The position numbers were made by a program, and so were the translations under genes. 64,000 bases of DNA from Aeromicrobium choanae. GTDB lineage: Bacteria; Actinomycetota; Actinomycetes; Propionibacteriales; Nocardioidaceae. Numbering within the stretch: position 1 is the first letter of the stretch; each line of letters begins with the position of its first letter. Positions 48,893-56,768 of this stretch are shown here, one piece after another. The notes under the pieces were generated by a model that saw only the letters and a program-made list of their open reading frames with translations, had not been told where the DNA came from and did no database searches. The stretch lies in NCBI RefSeq assembly GCF_900167475.1, contig NZ_LT796768.1, positions 2,728,001-2,792,000 of the forward strand, written 5' to 3'.

Positions 48893-49698
48893 CCGCCGTC
48901 GAGGTCGAGGACGTCGAGCCCGGCCCGGAGCTCCTCGTCGAGCTCCGTGGCGCGGTCGCCGACGTCCGGCTCAACCGGCCCGAGCGCCTCAACGCCCTCA
49001 GCTCCTCGCTGCAGGCCCAGCTCGTCGAGACCTTCGCCGAGCTGGACCGTGACCAGCGGGTTCGGGCCGTGACGCTCGGCTCGACGATCCGCCGGGCGTT
49101 CTCCGTGGGCGCCGACCTCAAGGAGATGGCGTCCGGCGACGATCGGGGCGCGGCTCCGTACGAGCCCATGAACGGCGCCACCCGCAACGTCTACGAGGCG
49201 GTCCTGGAGTGCCGGAAGCCGACCATCGCCGTCCTCGACGGCTGGGTCGTCGGCGGGGGCATGGAGCTGGCGATGGCCTGCGACATCCGGCTCGCGTCGC
49301 ACGACGCCCGCTTCCTGCTCCCCGAGGCCAAGGTCGGGCTCGGCGCGAACTTCGGCAGCCAGATGCTCCCGCGCCTGGTCGCCCACACCCACGCCTTCGA
49401 GATCCTCTACGGCGCCGAGCCCTTCGACGCCGCCCACGCCGAGCGCATCGGCTTCGTGTCGCGCGCCCTCCCGGCCGACGAGCTCGAGGCCGAGGCCGAC
49501 CGCACCGCGGAGCTCATCGCCTCCCGCGCCCCCGTGACGATCCGTCGCTACAAGGCGATGGTGAACCTCGGCTCGACCCTGCCCATCGCCGCCGCGCTGC
49601 GGCTCGACCCCGGTCCCAGCCCGTACCTCAGCCAGGACCGTGCGGAGGGCGCTCGCGCCTTCCGCGAGAAGAGAGAACCGATCTGGAGTGGCCGATGA
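48889..49698 (+). CDS. Enoyl-CoA hydratase/isomerase family protein
   Basis: 269 residues, crotonase fold: ADVRLNRPERLNALSSSLQAQLVE, RRAFSVGADLKEMASG (oxyanion hole), AVLDGWVVGGGMELAMACDIRLASHDARFLLPEAKVGLGANFGSQMLPRLV with the LPEAKVG catalytic segment containing Glu. The second hydratase in the operon, perhaps acting on a different intermediate. GTG start overlaps the previous stop. The C-terminus (RAFREKREPIWSGR) is typical. Confidence 0.9.
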   Translation: MTAVEVEDVEPGPELLVELRGAVADVRLNRPERLNALSSSLQAQLVETFAELDRDQRVRAVTLGSTIRRAFSVGADLKEMASGDDRGAAPYEPMNGATRNVYEAVLECRKPTIAVLDGWVVGGGMELAMACDIRLASHDARFLLPEAKVGLGANFGSQMLPRLVAHTHAFEILYGAEPFDAAHAERIGFVSRALPADELEAEADRTAELIASRAPVTIRRYKAMVNLGSTLPIAAALRLDPGPSPYLSQDRAEGARAFREKREPIWSGR

Positions 49699-49763
49699 GT
49701 CGGCCCGCACCGGAGCGCCACGGGCTCACCGGAGCCCACCACCCCCCGAAAGGAAGATTGACA

Positions 49764-51059
49764 ATGAAGTCGACACGACGAGGCCGAGCCAGCTCGGCGT
49801 TGCGGGCTGCCATTGCGCTGCCCCTGGCCGGCACCCTGCTCCTCTCGGCATGCGCCGGCGGGGACGACGAGGGCGACGGCGACGGACCGATCAAGGTGGG
49901 TGTGGTGGCGGCCCTGACGGGCATCGCCGCTCCCTACGGCGTGCAGAGCCTGAACTCCTTCAAGCTGGCCGTCGACGACATCAACGAGGCGGGCGGCATC
50001 GACGGCCGCGACCTCGAGGTCGTCGCGCTGGACAACCGCTCCAAGCCCGAGGAGGTGCCCGCCCTCATGCGTCGCCTCGTCGGCGAGGACGTCAACATCA
50101 TCCTCGGTGCGTCCTCCACGCCGCTGACCGTGACGGGCGCGCAGGCCGCCGATCAGCTGAAGGTCCCGCTCCTGGTGCCGATGGAGGCCGGCGACGTGAT
50201 CATCGGCGAGGGCCGGTCCCACGTGTTCAAGCTGGCGCCCTCGGTCCTGGCGGACCAGGGCTGGTCGGCCCAGGGCGTCCGCGCCGTGATGAAGGGGTCG
50301 CAGGATGCCGGTGACCCGATCAAGACGGCGTTCCTGATCAACGCCAGCACCGGCGCGTTCCCCGAGGCGGGCCAGGCGTGGACGGGCACCTTGGAGAAGG
50401 AGTTCCCCGACGTCGAGCTGATCGACACGATCACGTTCGACGAGGCGTCCACGAGCGACTTCGGACCCCTCGTCGCGAAGGCCAAGGCGGCCAATCCCGA
50501 CCTGCTGATCTTCGGCGGCAACCCGCAGAGCGCGTTCCAGTTCTACCCGGCCCTGCAGGACTCGGGCTGGCAGCCGAAGGCCACCCTCGGATCGCTGGGC
50601 GGCAACACGAACGCCCAGTTCATCTCCTCGGTGGGAGCCGAGGCCGCCGACGGTGACGTCGCCGGCAACTACTGGACGGCCGAGCTGAAGCCCGGTGACG
50701 ACGCCAAGCAGACGCCGCAGGGCTTCGTCGAGGACTACAAGGAGGCCTATGACGGCCAGTCGCCCGACGGCGTCGGCGCGTACTACTACTCGGCGGCCGC
50801 CGTCGTGGCCGAGGCGCTGCGCAACGCGGACGACGTGGACGACAAGGAGTCGCTCACCAAGGCGCTGCGCGACGTCGACATCTCCGGCATCAACGGCGAC
50901 GACAACGGGCTGTACATCGTCAGCCACGGCGTGGACTTCGACGAGCAGGGGTTCAACGCGGCCGCGGTCGGCCTGGTGACGCAGATCCAGGACGGCAAGT
51001 ACGTGCCCGTGTTCCCGGACGACGTCGCCAACGCCAAGATCATCTACCCGAAGCGCTGA
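49764..51059 (+). CDS. Branched-chain-amino-acid-type ABC transporter substrate-binding lipoprotein
   Basis: 431 residues. Lipoprotein signal with LLLSAC as lipobox, then a periplasmic-binding fold type I (Leu/Ile/Val-binding family): PIKVGVVAALTGIAAPYGVQSLNSFKLAVDDINEAGGIDGRDLEVVALDNRSKPEEV. Relatives in catabolic clusters bind aromatic or aliphatic acids rather than amino acids, and the surrounding CoA-dependent degradation genes favour that here. AAAGGAAG precedes the ATG. It follows the hydratase gene after 65 bases with no terminator seen. Confidence 0.9.
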   Translation: MKSTRRGRASSALRAAIALPLAGTLLLSACAGGDDEGDGDGPIKVGVVAALTGIAAPYGVQSLNSFKLAVDDINEAGGIDGRDLEVVALDNRSKPEEVPALMRRLVGEDVNIILGASSTPLTVTGAQAADQLKVPLLVPMEAGDVIIGEGRSHVFKLAPSVLADQGWSAQGVRAVMKGSQDAGDPIKTAFLINASTGAFPEAGQAWTGTLEKEFPDVELIDTITFDEASTSDFGPLVAKAKAANPDLLIFGGNPQSAFQFYPALQDSGWQPKATLGSLGGNTNAQFISSVGAEAADGDVAGNYWTAELKPGDDAKQTPQGFVEDYKEAYDGQSPDGVGAYYYSAAAVVAEALRNADDVDDKESLTKALRDVDISGINGDDNGLYIVSHGVDFDEQGFNAAAVGLVTQIQDGKYVPVFPDDVANAKIIYPKR

Positions 51060-51080
51060 CGCGGGATCAAGGACATCGTC

Positions 51081-51824
51081 ATGGACACCGCATTGCTCGT
51101 CGAGCAGTTCAGTGTGTGGCGGGGCCGCTCGGAGATCGTCAGGTCCATCGACCTGACGATCCCGGGCGGGTCCCTGGTCGCACTGGTCGGCTCCAACGGA
51201 GCCGGCAAGACCACCTTCATCGAGGGCGTCCTGGGCATCCTGCCCACGCGCGCGACCCGATTCGAGCTGTTCGGCGAGGACGTCCGTGGCCGCAAGCCCT
51301 GGGACCTCGTGAACGGCGGCCTGGTCGTGGTTCCCCAGGAGCGGCGGCTCTTTCCCGCGATGACCGTCGAGGAGAACCTCGACATCGTGCAGACCAAGGG
51401 CGCCAAGGCCGGGGGAGCGCGGTTCAGCCGTGACGAGCTCTACGACCTCTTCCCCCGGCTGCAGGAGCGTGCCACGAACTTCGCCGGCACGCTCAGCGGC
51501 GGCGAGCGCAGCATGCTCGCCATCGCGCGGGGACTGGCCCTGCAGCCGCGGCTGCTGATCCTCGACGAGCCGTCGCTGGGCCTGGCGCCGGTCGTCATCG
51601 ACTCGATCATGGCGACGATCCGCGAGATCTCGGCCACGGGCCTTTCCATCCTGCTCGTCGAGCAGAACGTGCACCAGGCGCTCTCGATGTCCTCGTGGGC
51701 GCACGTCCTGGACGCGGGTGCGGTCATCGCCTCGGAGTCCAGCGACGACCTCCGCGACTCGCCCCTGCTCGAGTCGGGCTACCTCGGCGCCGTGCCGACG
51801 GGTGAAGAGAAAGGAGTCGGCTGA
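51081..51824 (+). CDS. livF: ABC transporter ATPase, LivF type
   Basis: 247 residues. Walker A GSNGAGKT, signature LSGGERSML, Walker B LLILDEPSLGLAP, and the LivF-typical GGLVVVPQERRLFPAMTVEENL. It powers uptake together with LivG. AAGGA precedes the ATG; its stop overlaps the permease start by one base (TGATG). Confidence 0.92.
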   Translation: MDTALLVEQFSVWRGRSEIVRSIDLTIPGGSLVALVGSNGAGKTTFIEGVLGILPTRATRFELFGEDVRGRKPWDLVNGGLVVVPQERRLFPAMTVEENLDIVQTKGAKAGGARFSRDELYDLFPRLQERATNFAGTLSGGERSMLAIARGLALQPRLLILDEPSLGLAPVVIDSIMATIREISATGLSILLVEQNVHQALSMSSWAHVLDAGAVIASESSDDLRDSPLLESGYLGAVPTGEEKGVG

Positions 51825-52699
51825 TGTCGACACTGACCCAGATCCTCATGACCGGGGTGCTCCAGGGGCTGATCTACGCATTGATCGGCCTGGGGCTGTA
51901 CCTCATCTTCAGCGTGATGAACGTCGTCAACTTCGCGCACGGCTTCTTCGTCCTGCTGGGCATGTATGGGCTGCTGTGGTTCGGCCCGACCTCGCTCCCG
52001 GCTTTCCTGGCGGCCACGCTCGTCGTGGTGGCGCTGTCCGGCGCGTTCGGCTACCTGGTCGAGCGCACGCTGATCGAGTCCACGCTGCACAAGCCGGGTC
52101 ACGCCCAGCTGGTGATCACGATCAGCCTCGGCCTGGCGATGCAGTACTTCTTCCAGATCATGTTCCCCGAGCCGTACCAGAAGATCGCCAACCCCTGGCC
52201 CTTCGACGCGATCCAGGTCCTCGGCGTGACGGTGGGCTCCGGTCGCCTGGCGGCGGGTGCGATCAGCCTCGTGCTGGCGCTCGCGGTCTCCTGGCTGGTC
52301 TACCGCACCCGGTTCGGCAGCCTGATGCGGGCGTGCTCGCAGTCGCTCGAGGGCGCCGTCCACGTGGGCATCAACTACACCCGCGTGTACCGCGCGACGT
52401 TCGCGCTCGGCGCGGCGATCGCGGCGGTGGCCGGTGCGCTGCTCATTCCGTTCCAGCCCGTCTCGCCCCACCTTGGCCTCGACCTGACGATCAAGGCGTT
52501 CATCGTCGTGGTGGTCGGCGGCAGTGAGTCGCTGTGGGGCGTGCTCTCGGCCGGCATCCTGCTCGGCATCGCCGAGGCGGCGGGCAGCATCCTCGTCTCC
52601 GGCTCGCTGGCGACGTCGGCGATCTATCTCCTCTTCCTCGTGGTCATCCTCGTCCGGCCGCAAGGACTCGTGCTGCGCAGGAAGGTGTCCGTCTCATGA
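51824..52699 (+). CDS. livH: ABC transporter permease, LivH type
   Basis: 291 residues, about eight membrane helices. LivH features: LIYALIGLGLYLIFSVMNVVNFAHGFFVLLGMY at the start, FGSLMRACSQSLEGAVHVGINYTRVY (ATPase-contact loop) and FIVVVVGGSESLWGVLSAGILLG. Stop overlaps the livM ATG. Confidence 0.93.
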   Translation: MSTLTQILMTGVLQGLIYALIGLGLYLIFSVMNVVNFAHGFFVLLGMYGLLWFGPTSLPAFLAATLVVVALSGAFGYLVERTLIESTLHKPGHAQLVITISLGLAMQYFFQIMFPEPYQKIANPWPFDAIQVLGVTVGSGRLAAGAISLVLALAVSWLVYRTRFGSLMRACSQSLEGAVHVGINYTRVYRATFALGAAIAAVAGALLIPFQPVSPHLGLDLTIKAFIVVVVGGSESLWGVLSAGILLGIAEAAGSILVSGSLATSAIYLLFLVVILVRPQGLVLRRKVSVS

Positions 52700-53781
52700 G
52701 CATCCGTGATGTGCTGCGGCGCTTCGACACGCCGGTCAAGAAGATCAACGCGGTCATCGTGACGGTCGCCGTCGTCGTGGCGGTGATCTACCCGTTCGTC
52801 GTCGAGTCGCCGCTGGTGAGCGTCGGATTCGTGGCGCTCATCTTCGCGATGCGCAACTTCACCTGGAACATCGCCGGAGGCCTGACGGGCCTTCTGTCGC
52901 TCGCCCACGTGGCGGGCTTCGGGATCGGCGCGTTCGCGGTGGCGATCCTGACCTGGACCCATGGCTGGAACGTGTGGCTGGCGATCGTCGTCGGCATGGT
53001 GCTCTCCGCGGCCGTCGGGGTCGTGGTCAGCCTGATCATGAGCCGGTTCGGCGTCAACGCCTTCTTCTTCGCGCTCGGCACCATGGCGCTGTCGCTGGCG
53101 ATCGCCGGCATCGCGGCGTCGTGGTCGGTGACCGGCGGCAACGACGGGCTGCAGAACCTGTCGGCGGACGAGGGGCTGCTGCACCTGCAGTGGTTCACCA
53201 ACCCCATCCCGCTGTACTTCGTGGCCCTCGTGCTGCTGACGCTGATGGTGATCGGCACCGCGTGGATGATCAAGCGCACCCGCTTCGGCCGGTCGCTGGC
53301 CTTCATCCGCGAGGACCCCCAGATGGCAGCCAGCATGGGCATCGACGTGGTGCGCAACCAGGCGGGGGCGATGGGCCTCAGCATGGGACTCACCGCGGTG
53401 AGCGGATCACTCATGGCGCAGTACACGAACTTCGTCAGCTACGACTCCGTGCTGAACATGGAGATCGGCATCGCGATGATGGTCGGCGCGATCATCGGCG
53501 GCTCGGCCACCCTCGCCGGACCGATCGTCGCGGGCATCGGCATCGCCGCGCTCGACGAGCTGCTGCGGTCGTTCGACGTGTCCAGCTCGAACGTGTCGAG
53601 CTACACGCAGATCATGTACGCCGTCATCGTGATCCTCCTCGTGCGGTTCGGCACCGACGGCATCGTGCCGATGTGGAACGCCCTGCTGGAGCGCCTGTTC
53701 GGCGACGGCAGCGATCCGGGTCCAGACGACCTGGAGGACGAACGGCGCAACGAGACGGAGAAGGAGGTCGCTCATGCTTGA
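52696..53781 (+). CDS. livM: ABC transporter permease, LivM type
   Basis: 361 residues, about nine to ten helices, with NIAGGLTGLLSLAHVAGFGIGAFAVAIL, RTRFGRSLAFIREDPQMAASMGIDVVRNQAGAMGLSMGLTAVSGSLMAQYTNFVS and IIGGSATLAGPIVAGIGI, typical of LivM. An acidic C-terminal tail follows. It overlaps livH by four bases and livG by eight. Confidence 0.93.
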   Translation: MSIRDVLRRFDTPVKKINAVIVTVAVVVAVIYPFVVESPLVSVGFVALIFAMRNFTWNIAGGLTGLLSLAHVAGFGIGAFAVAILTWTHGWNVWLAIVVGMVLSAAVGVVVSLIMSRFGVNAFFFALGTMALSLAIAGIAASWSVTGGNDGLQNLSADEGLLHLQWFTNPIPLYFVALVLLTLMVIGTAWMIKRTRFGRSLAFIREDPQMAASMGIDVVRNQAGAMGLSMGLTAVSGSLMAQYTNFVSYDSVLNMEIGIAMMVGAIIGGSATLAGPIVAGIGIAALDELLRSFDVSSSNVSSYTQIMYAVIVILLVRFGTDGIVPMWNALLERLFGDGSDPGPDDLEDERRNETEKEVAHA

Positions 53782-54490
53782 GGTCACGGGTGTCGCCAAG
53801 CGGTTCGGTGGACTGAGGGTGCTGACCGACGTGTCCTTCACGGCGGAGTCGGGAAAGGTCACCGCCCTCATCGGTCCCAACGGCGCGGGCAAGTCCACGC
53901 TGGTCAACCTGGTGTCGGGCTACCTCACGCCCGACACGGGGTCGATCCGCCTCGACGGGGACGAGATCTCTGGGATGGCGCCGGCGAAGGTGTTCGGCGA
54001 GGGAGTCGCGCGGACCTTCCAGGTCTCGGGGAACGTCGCCGAGCTGAACGTCTTCGAGTGCGTGGCGATGTCGGCCTATCGCACGGCGAGCTCGTACCGC
54101 GAGGCGAACTCGATCGCCGAGGAGGAGCTGAGACGCTTCGGTCTCTGGCAGTACCGCGGCCGGGCGCTGGGGGACATCCCCACCGCGATGGTCCGCATCG
54201 TCGACTGCGCGCGCGGCATGGCGGCCAAGCCGAAGATCCTGTTGCTCGACGAGGTCATGGCCGGGCTGACGCCGGCGGAGGTCGACGTCGTCATCGAGCA
54301 GGTCCGTGCGTGCCGTGAAGCAGGCGTGGCGATCGTCATGATCGAGCACGTGCTGCAGGCGGTCAACGCGCTGGCCGACAAGGTCGTGGTCCTCAACCAG
54401 GGAACGATCGTGGCCACCGGCACGATGGCGGAGGTCTCGCAGAACGACGAGGTCAAGGAGGCCTACCTCGGCTCGGCGGCGGTCGGTTGA
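53774..54490 (+). CDS. livG: ABC transporter ATPase, LivG type, with degenerate signature motif
   Basis: 238 residues, somewhat shorter than usual for LivG. Walker A is intact (LIGPNGAGKST), as are the Q-loop (TFQVSGN), Walker B (ILLLDEVMAGLTP) and H-loop (IVMIEHVLQAVN). The signature loop, normally LP(Y/L)GxQRRLEIARAL, reads ALGDIPTAMVRIVDCARGM at residues 131-149, so the Gly-Gln core is lost. With an intact LivF one ATP site may be non-consensus. AAGGAGG precedes the ATG. Confidence 0.9.
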   Translation: MLEVTGVAKRFGGLRVLTDVSFTAESGKVTALIGPNGAGKSTLVNLVSGYLTPDTGSIRLDGDEISGMAPAKVFGEGVARTFQVSGNVAELNVFECVAMSAYRTASSYREANSIAEEELRRFGLWQYRGRALGDIPTAMVRIVDCARGMAAKPKILLLDEVMAGLTPAEVDVVIEQVRACREAGVAIVMIEHVLQAVNALADKVVVLNQGTIVATGTMAEVSQNDEVKEAYLGSAAVG

Positions 54491-54999
54491 CGCCCCACGA
54501 GCTGTCGGAGCTGGTCGCCAAGGAGCGGATCCGCGCCCGGATCACGGCCTACTGCCGAGGCGTGGACCGCTGCGACGCCGACCTCATCCGCGCGACGTAC
54601 CACGACGACGCCGTCGAGGACCACGGCGACAAGTACCGGGGCGGCCCCGACGGCTTCGTGGAGTGGGTGATCGGGCACGTCTCCGCGATGAGCGGCTCGA
54701 TGCACGCGCTGCACCAGATCGACATCGACCTGGCCGGCGACGTGGCGTACGTGGAGAGCTACGCGACGGCGCGCCACGTGCTGCCCGACGCCGACGGCTC
54801 GGGGGAGGTCCTCGAGACGCTCGGAGTGCGCTACCTCGACCGGTTCGAGCACCGGCCCGAGGCGGGCTGGCGCGTCGCGCGACGGGTGGTGGCGTTGGAC
54901 TACTACGACGTCCACGCGCTGCCGCCGCGCGCACGCTGGCGCACGGGTTTCGCGACGCCTCACCAGTCGCAGGAGGACCCGAGCTACGTCCGCGGCTGA
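54487..54999 (+). CDS. NTF2/SnoaL-like protein (ketosteroid-isomerase fold)
   Basis: 170 residues with an alpha+beta cone fold: KERIRARITAYCRGVDRCDADLIRATYHDDAVEDHGDKYRGGPDGFVEWVIGHVSAMSGSMHALHQIDIDLAGDVAYVESYATARH. Such proteins can be isomerases, dehydratases or ring-hydroxylating beta subunits; the HDDAVEDHG region with Asp/His could be catalytic. TTG start overlapping the livG stop (TTGA) makes it the last gene of the operon, suggesting a pathway role. Confidence 0.82.
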   Translation: MTPHELSELVAKERIRARITAYCRGVDRCDADLIRATYHDDAVEDHGDKYRGGPDGFVEWVIGHVSAMSGSMHALHQIDIDLAGDVAYVESYATARHVLPDADGSGEVLETLGVRYLDRFEHRPEAGWRVARRVVALDYYDVHALPPRARWRTGFATPHQSQEDPSYVRG

Positions 55000-55054
55000 G
55001 CCCGTCACGCGCGAGTTGTGGGCCCCGGGAGTCCGGCCTAGACTGGCTTCAGAA

Positions 55055-55070
55055 AGTTGTATCTACAACT
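55055..55070 (+). promoter_or_regulatory. MarR-type operator AGTTGTATCTACAACT
   Basis: Perfect 7-bp arms around TC, typical of MarR-family sites, 19 bases before the start of the small membrane protein. A TAGACT (-10-like) lies about 12 bases before it. The MarR gene is the adjacent convergent gene. Confidence 0.65.
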
Positions 55071-55088
55071 AGTTCCAGGAGGAAGTCA

Positions 55089-55394
55089 ATGGGCGCGTCG
55101 GAGACCTCGGATCTCCGCCACGACGGCGGTCACGGTGTTCAGGAATCAGTCACCGAGCGGGACACCGATGCCGTTGCCCCGGGACAGCCGACGAAGCGCG
55201 GCGGCCAGGTCCTGCGCGGTCTCATGGTGCTGACGGCCGCAGTCTGGCTGTTCTCGTTCGTCCAGCTGGTGCAGCAGCCCGCTCAGGAGGGCGCGACCAC
55301 CACCTCGTGGGACCTGGCCTTCTGGGTCGCGATGGCCCTGGGCTCGGCGATCGCCACCTTCATCCTCGGGTTCTGGAAGGTCCACCGGACCTGA
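55089..55394 (+). CDS. Small two-helix membrane protein (101 aa)
   Basis: Unrecognised. A hydrophilic N-terminal half (TSDLRHDGGHGVQESVTERDTDAVAP) is followed by two membrane helices (VLRGLMVLTAAVWLFSFVQLV and LAFWVAMALGSAIATFILGFW). AGGAGG precedes the ATG. Its stop directly abuts the convergent MarR stop. The MarR-type palindrome in its promoter suggests control by that regulator. Confidence 0.7.
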   Translation: MGASETSDLRHDGGHGVQESVTERDTDAVAPGQPTKRGGQVLRGLMVLTAAVWLFSFVQLVQQPAQEGATTTSWDLAFWVAMALGSAIATFILGFWKVHRT

Positions 55395-55940
55395 TCAGTC
55401 GGGAGCGCCGGGCCGTTCGGGCAAGCGGGAGAGTCCCTGACGACCGCGGGTGGAGTCCCGCGTGCCGGCGAGCACGCTGCCGCCGGGATCGAGCACCGCG
55501 AGGATGCGGCTGCCGATCCGGCGGGCCTGCCCGAGCTGCTCGCGGGTGAGGGGCCCGACGAAGATCTCGCGCACCAGCTCGACGTGCCCGGGGGAGGCGG
55601 TCTCGAGTCGCTGCCATCCTGTGTCGGTCAGGTCCGCGTGGCGCGACCGCGCGTCGTCCGAGTCCGCCGTCCGCGTCACCAGTCCGTCCTTCTCCAGCCG
55701 GGCGATGACGCGCGAGAGTCGCGGTGGCGAGGTGTGGGTGGCGGCGGCGAGATCGGACAGGCGCATCGACTCGTCCCCGGCCTCCGCCAGCTGCACGAGG
55801 ACGAGGAACTCGAAGAACGTCAGGTCGGCGTCCCGGAGCAGCTGGGCGTCGAGCGCGGCCGGCAGCACCTCGATGATGGAGACGAGTGCGAGCCACGCCT
55901 CGGCCTCGTCGTCGTCGAGCCATGGGCCGCTGTGCGTCAT
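55395..55940 (-). CDS. MarR-family transcriptional regulator
   Basis: 181 residues. Winged helix: DADLTFFEFLVLVQLAEAGDESMRLSDLAAATHTSPPRLSRVIARLEKDGLVTRTADSDDARSRHADLTDTGWQRLE, including the DxRxxxxxLTxxG wing. Acts as a homodimer. ATG at 55940 fits the family start; an upstream in-frame start adds 12 residues. The C-terminal 20 residues are a basic extension. Likely ligand unknown; likely site is the palindrome at 55055. Confidence 0.85.
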   Translation of the reverse strand: MTHSGPWLDDDEAEAWLALVSIIEVLPAALDAQLLRDADLTFFEFLVLVQLAEAGDESMRLSDLAAATHTSPPRLSRVIARLEKDGLVTRTADSDDARSRHADLTDTGWQRLETASPGHVELVREIFVGPLTREQLGQARRIGSRILAVLDPGGSVLAGTRDSTRGRQGLSRLPERPGAPD

Positions 55941-55988
55941 GGCGCCGACGCTAGTGGGCGCTCCGGTACGGGCCAAGCAGGATCGCCG

Positions 55989-56582
55989 TCAACTCGACGG
56001 GGGTCGGCCCGAGAGCCCGTTCAACGTCATCGCCGCCAGGGTCTCCGCGACCCCTTCGGCGTCCAGGTCGATGCCTCGGAAGTGTGCGTCCATGGCGACG
56101 CCCCAGCACATGCCCACGCACATGGGGGCCGTCAGCCTCGGGTCCGCCTTCTGCGACCACAGCTCGTCGGCGCTTCGGACCTGGTCCACGAGGGAGTCGA
56201 TGAACGGCGCGATGCGACGCAGGTAGAACTCCTGGCCGCTGTCTCGATCGCGGAACAGCACCACGTTGAACAGGTCGAGGTACTCCACGAACACCAGGAG
56301 CAGTGAGCGGTAGAAGATCTTGACCGCCTCGGACGATCCGTTGATGCTGCCGGCGATCGTCTGGGCGAGCACGTCCTGCAGGAGGTGGTCGATCGGCTCG
56401 ACGATCGCCTCCTCGAACAGCTGCTCCTTCGAGTCGAAGTAGCGGTACAGGAGGGCAACGTTGACGCCGGCGAGCCGGGCGATGTCGCTGATGCGCGCGC
56501 CCTCCGGTCCGACGCGCGCGAACTCCTCGCGCGCCACAGCGAGCAGCTGCTTGCGTCGTTCCTCCGCGTGGAGCCTCACCAC
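55989..56582 (-). CDS. TetR-family regulator
   Basis: 197 residues with HTH AREEFARVGPEGARISDIARLAGVNVALLYRYFDSKEQLFEEAIVEPIDHLLQDVL and a helical ligand domain. GGAGG seven bases upstream supports the GTG start. Divergent from the ScyD-like gene (186 bases between) and upstream of the MarR gene on the same strand. Target not identified; no clear palindrome was seen in front of it. Confidence 0.85.
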   Translation of the reverse strand: MVRLHAEERRKQLLAVAREEFARVGPEGARISDIARLAGVNVALLYRYFDSKEQLFEEAIVEPIDHLLQDVLAQTIAGSINGSSEAVKIFYRSLLLVFVEYLDLFNVVLFRDRDSGQEFYLRRIAPFIDSLVDQVRSADELWSQKADPRLTAPMCVGMCWGVAMDAHFRGIDLDAEGVAETLAAMTLNGLSGRPPSS

Positions 56583-56768
56583 GTTGCCACCTCCGTCCCG
56601 GTGAGCCTAGGTCGAATCCTTTCGGGCTTCTCGGGGAACACCCGGTTACAGTCCCCGAGCCACGGACAGGAGGGCCCGGGAGGGGGGTTCACCGAGCGCG
56701 CGTTCCGTGCTAGGTGTGATGTAGGTCACATTATCTCGGGAACCGTCCCCCCTCGTTAGGAGTCCGAG

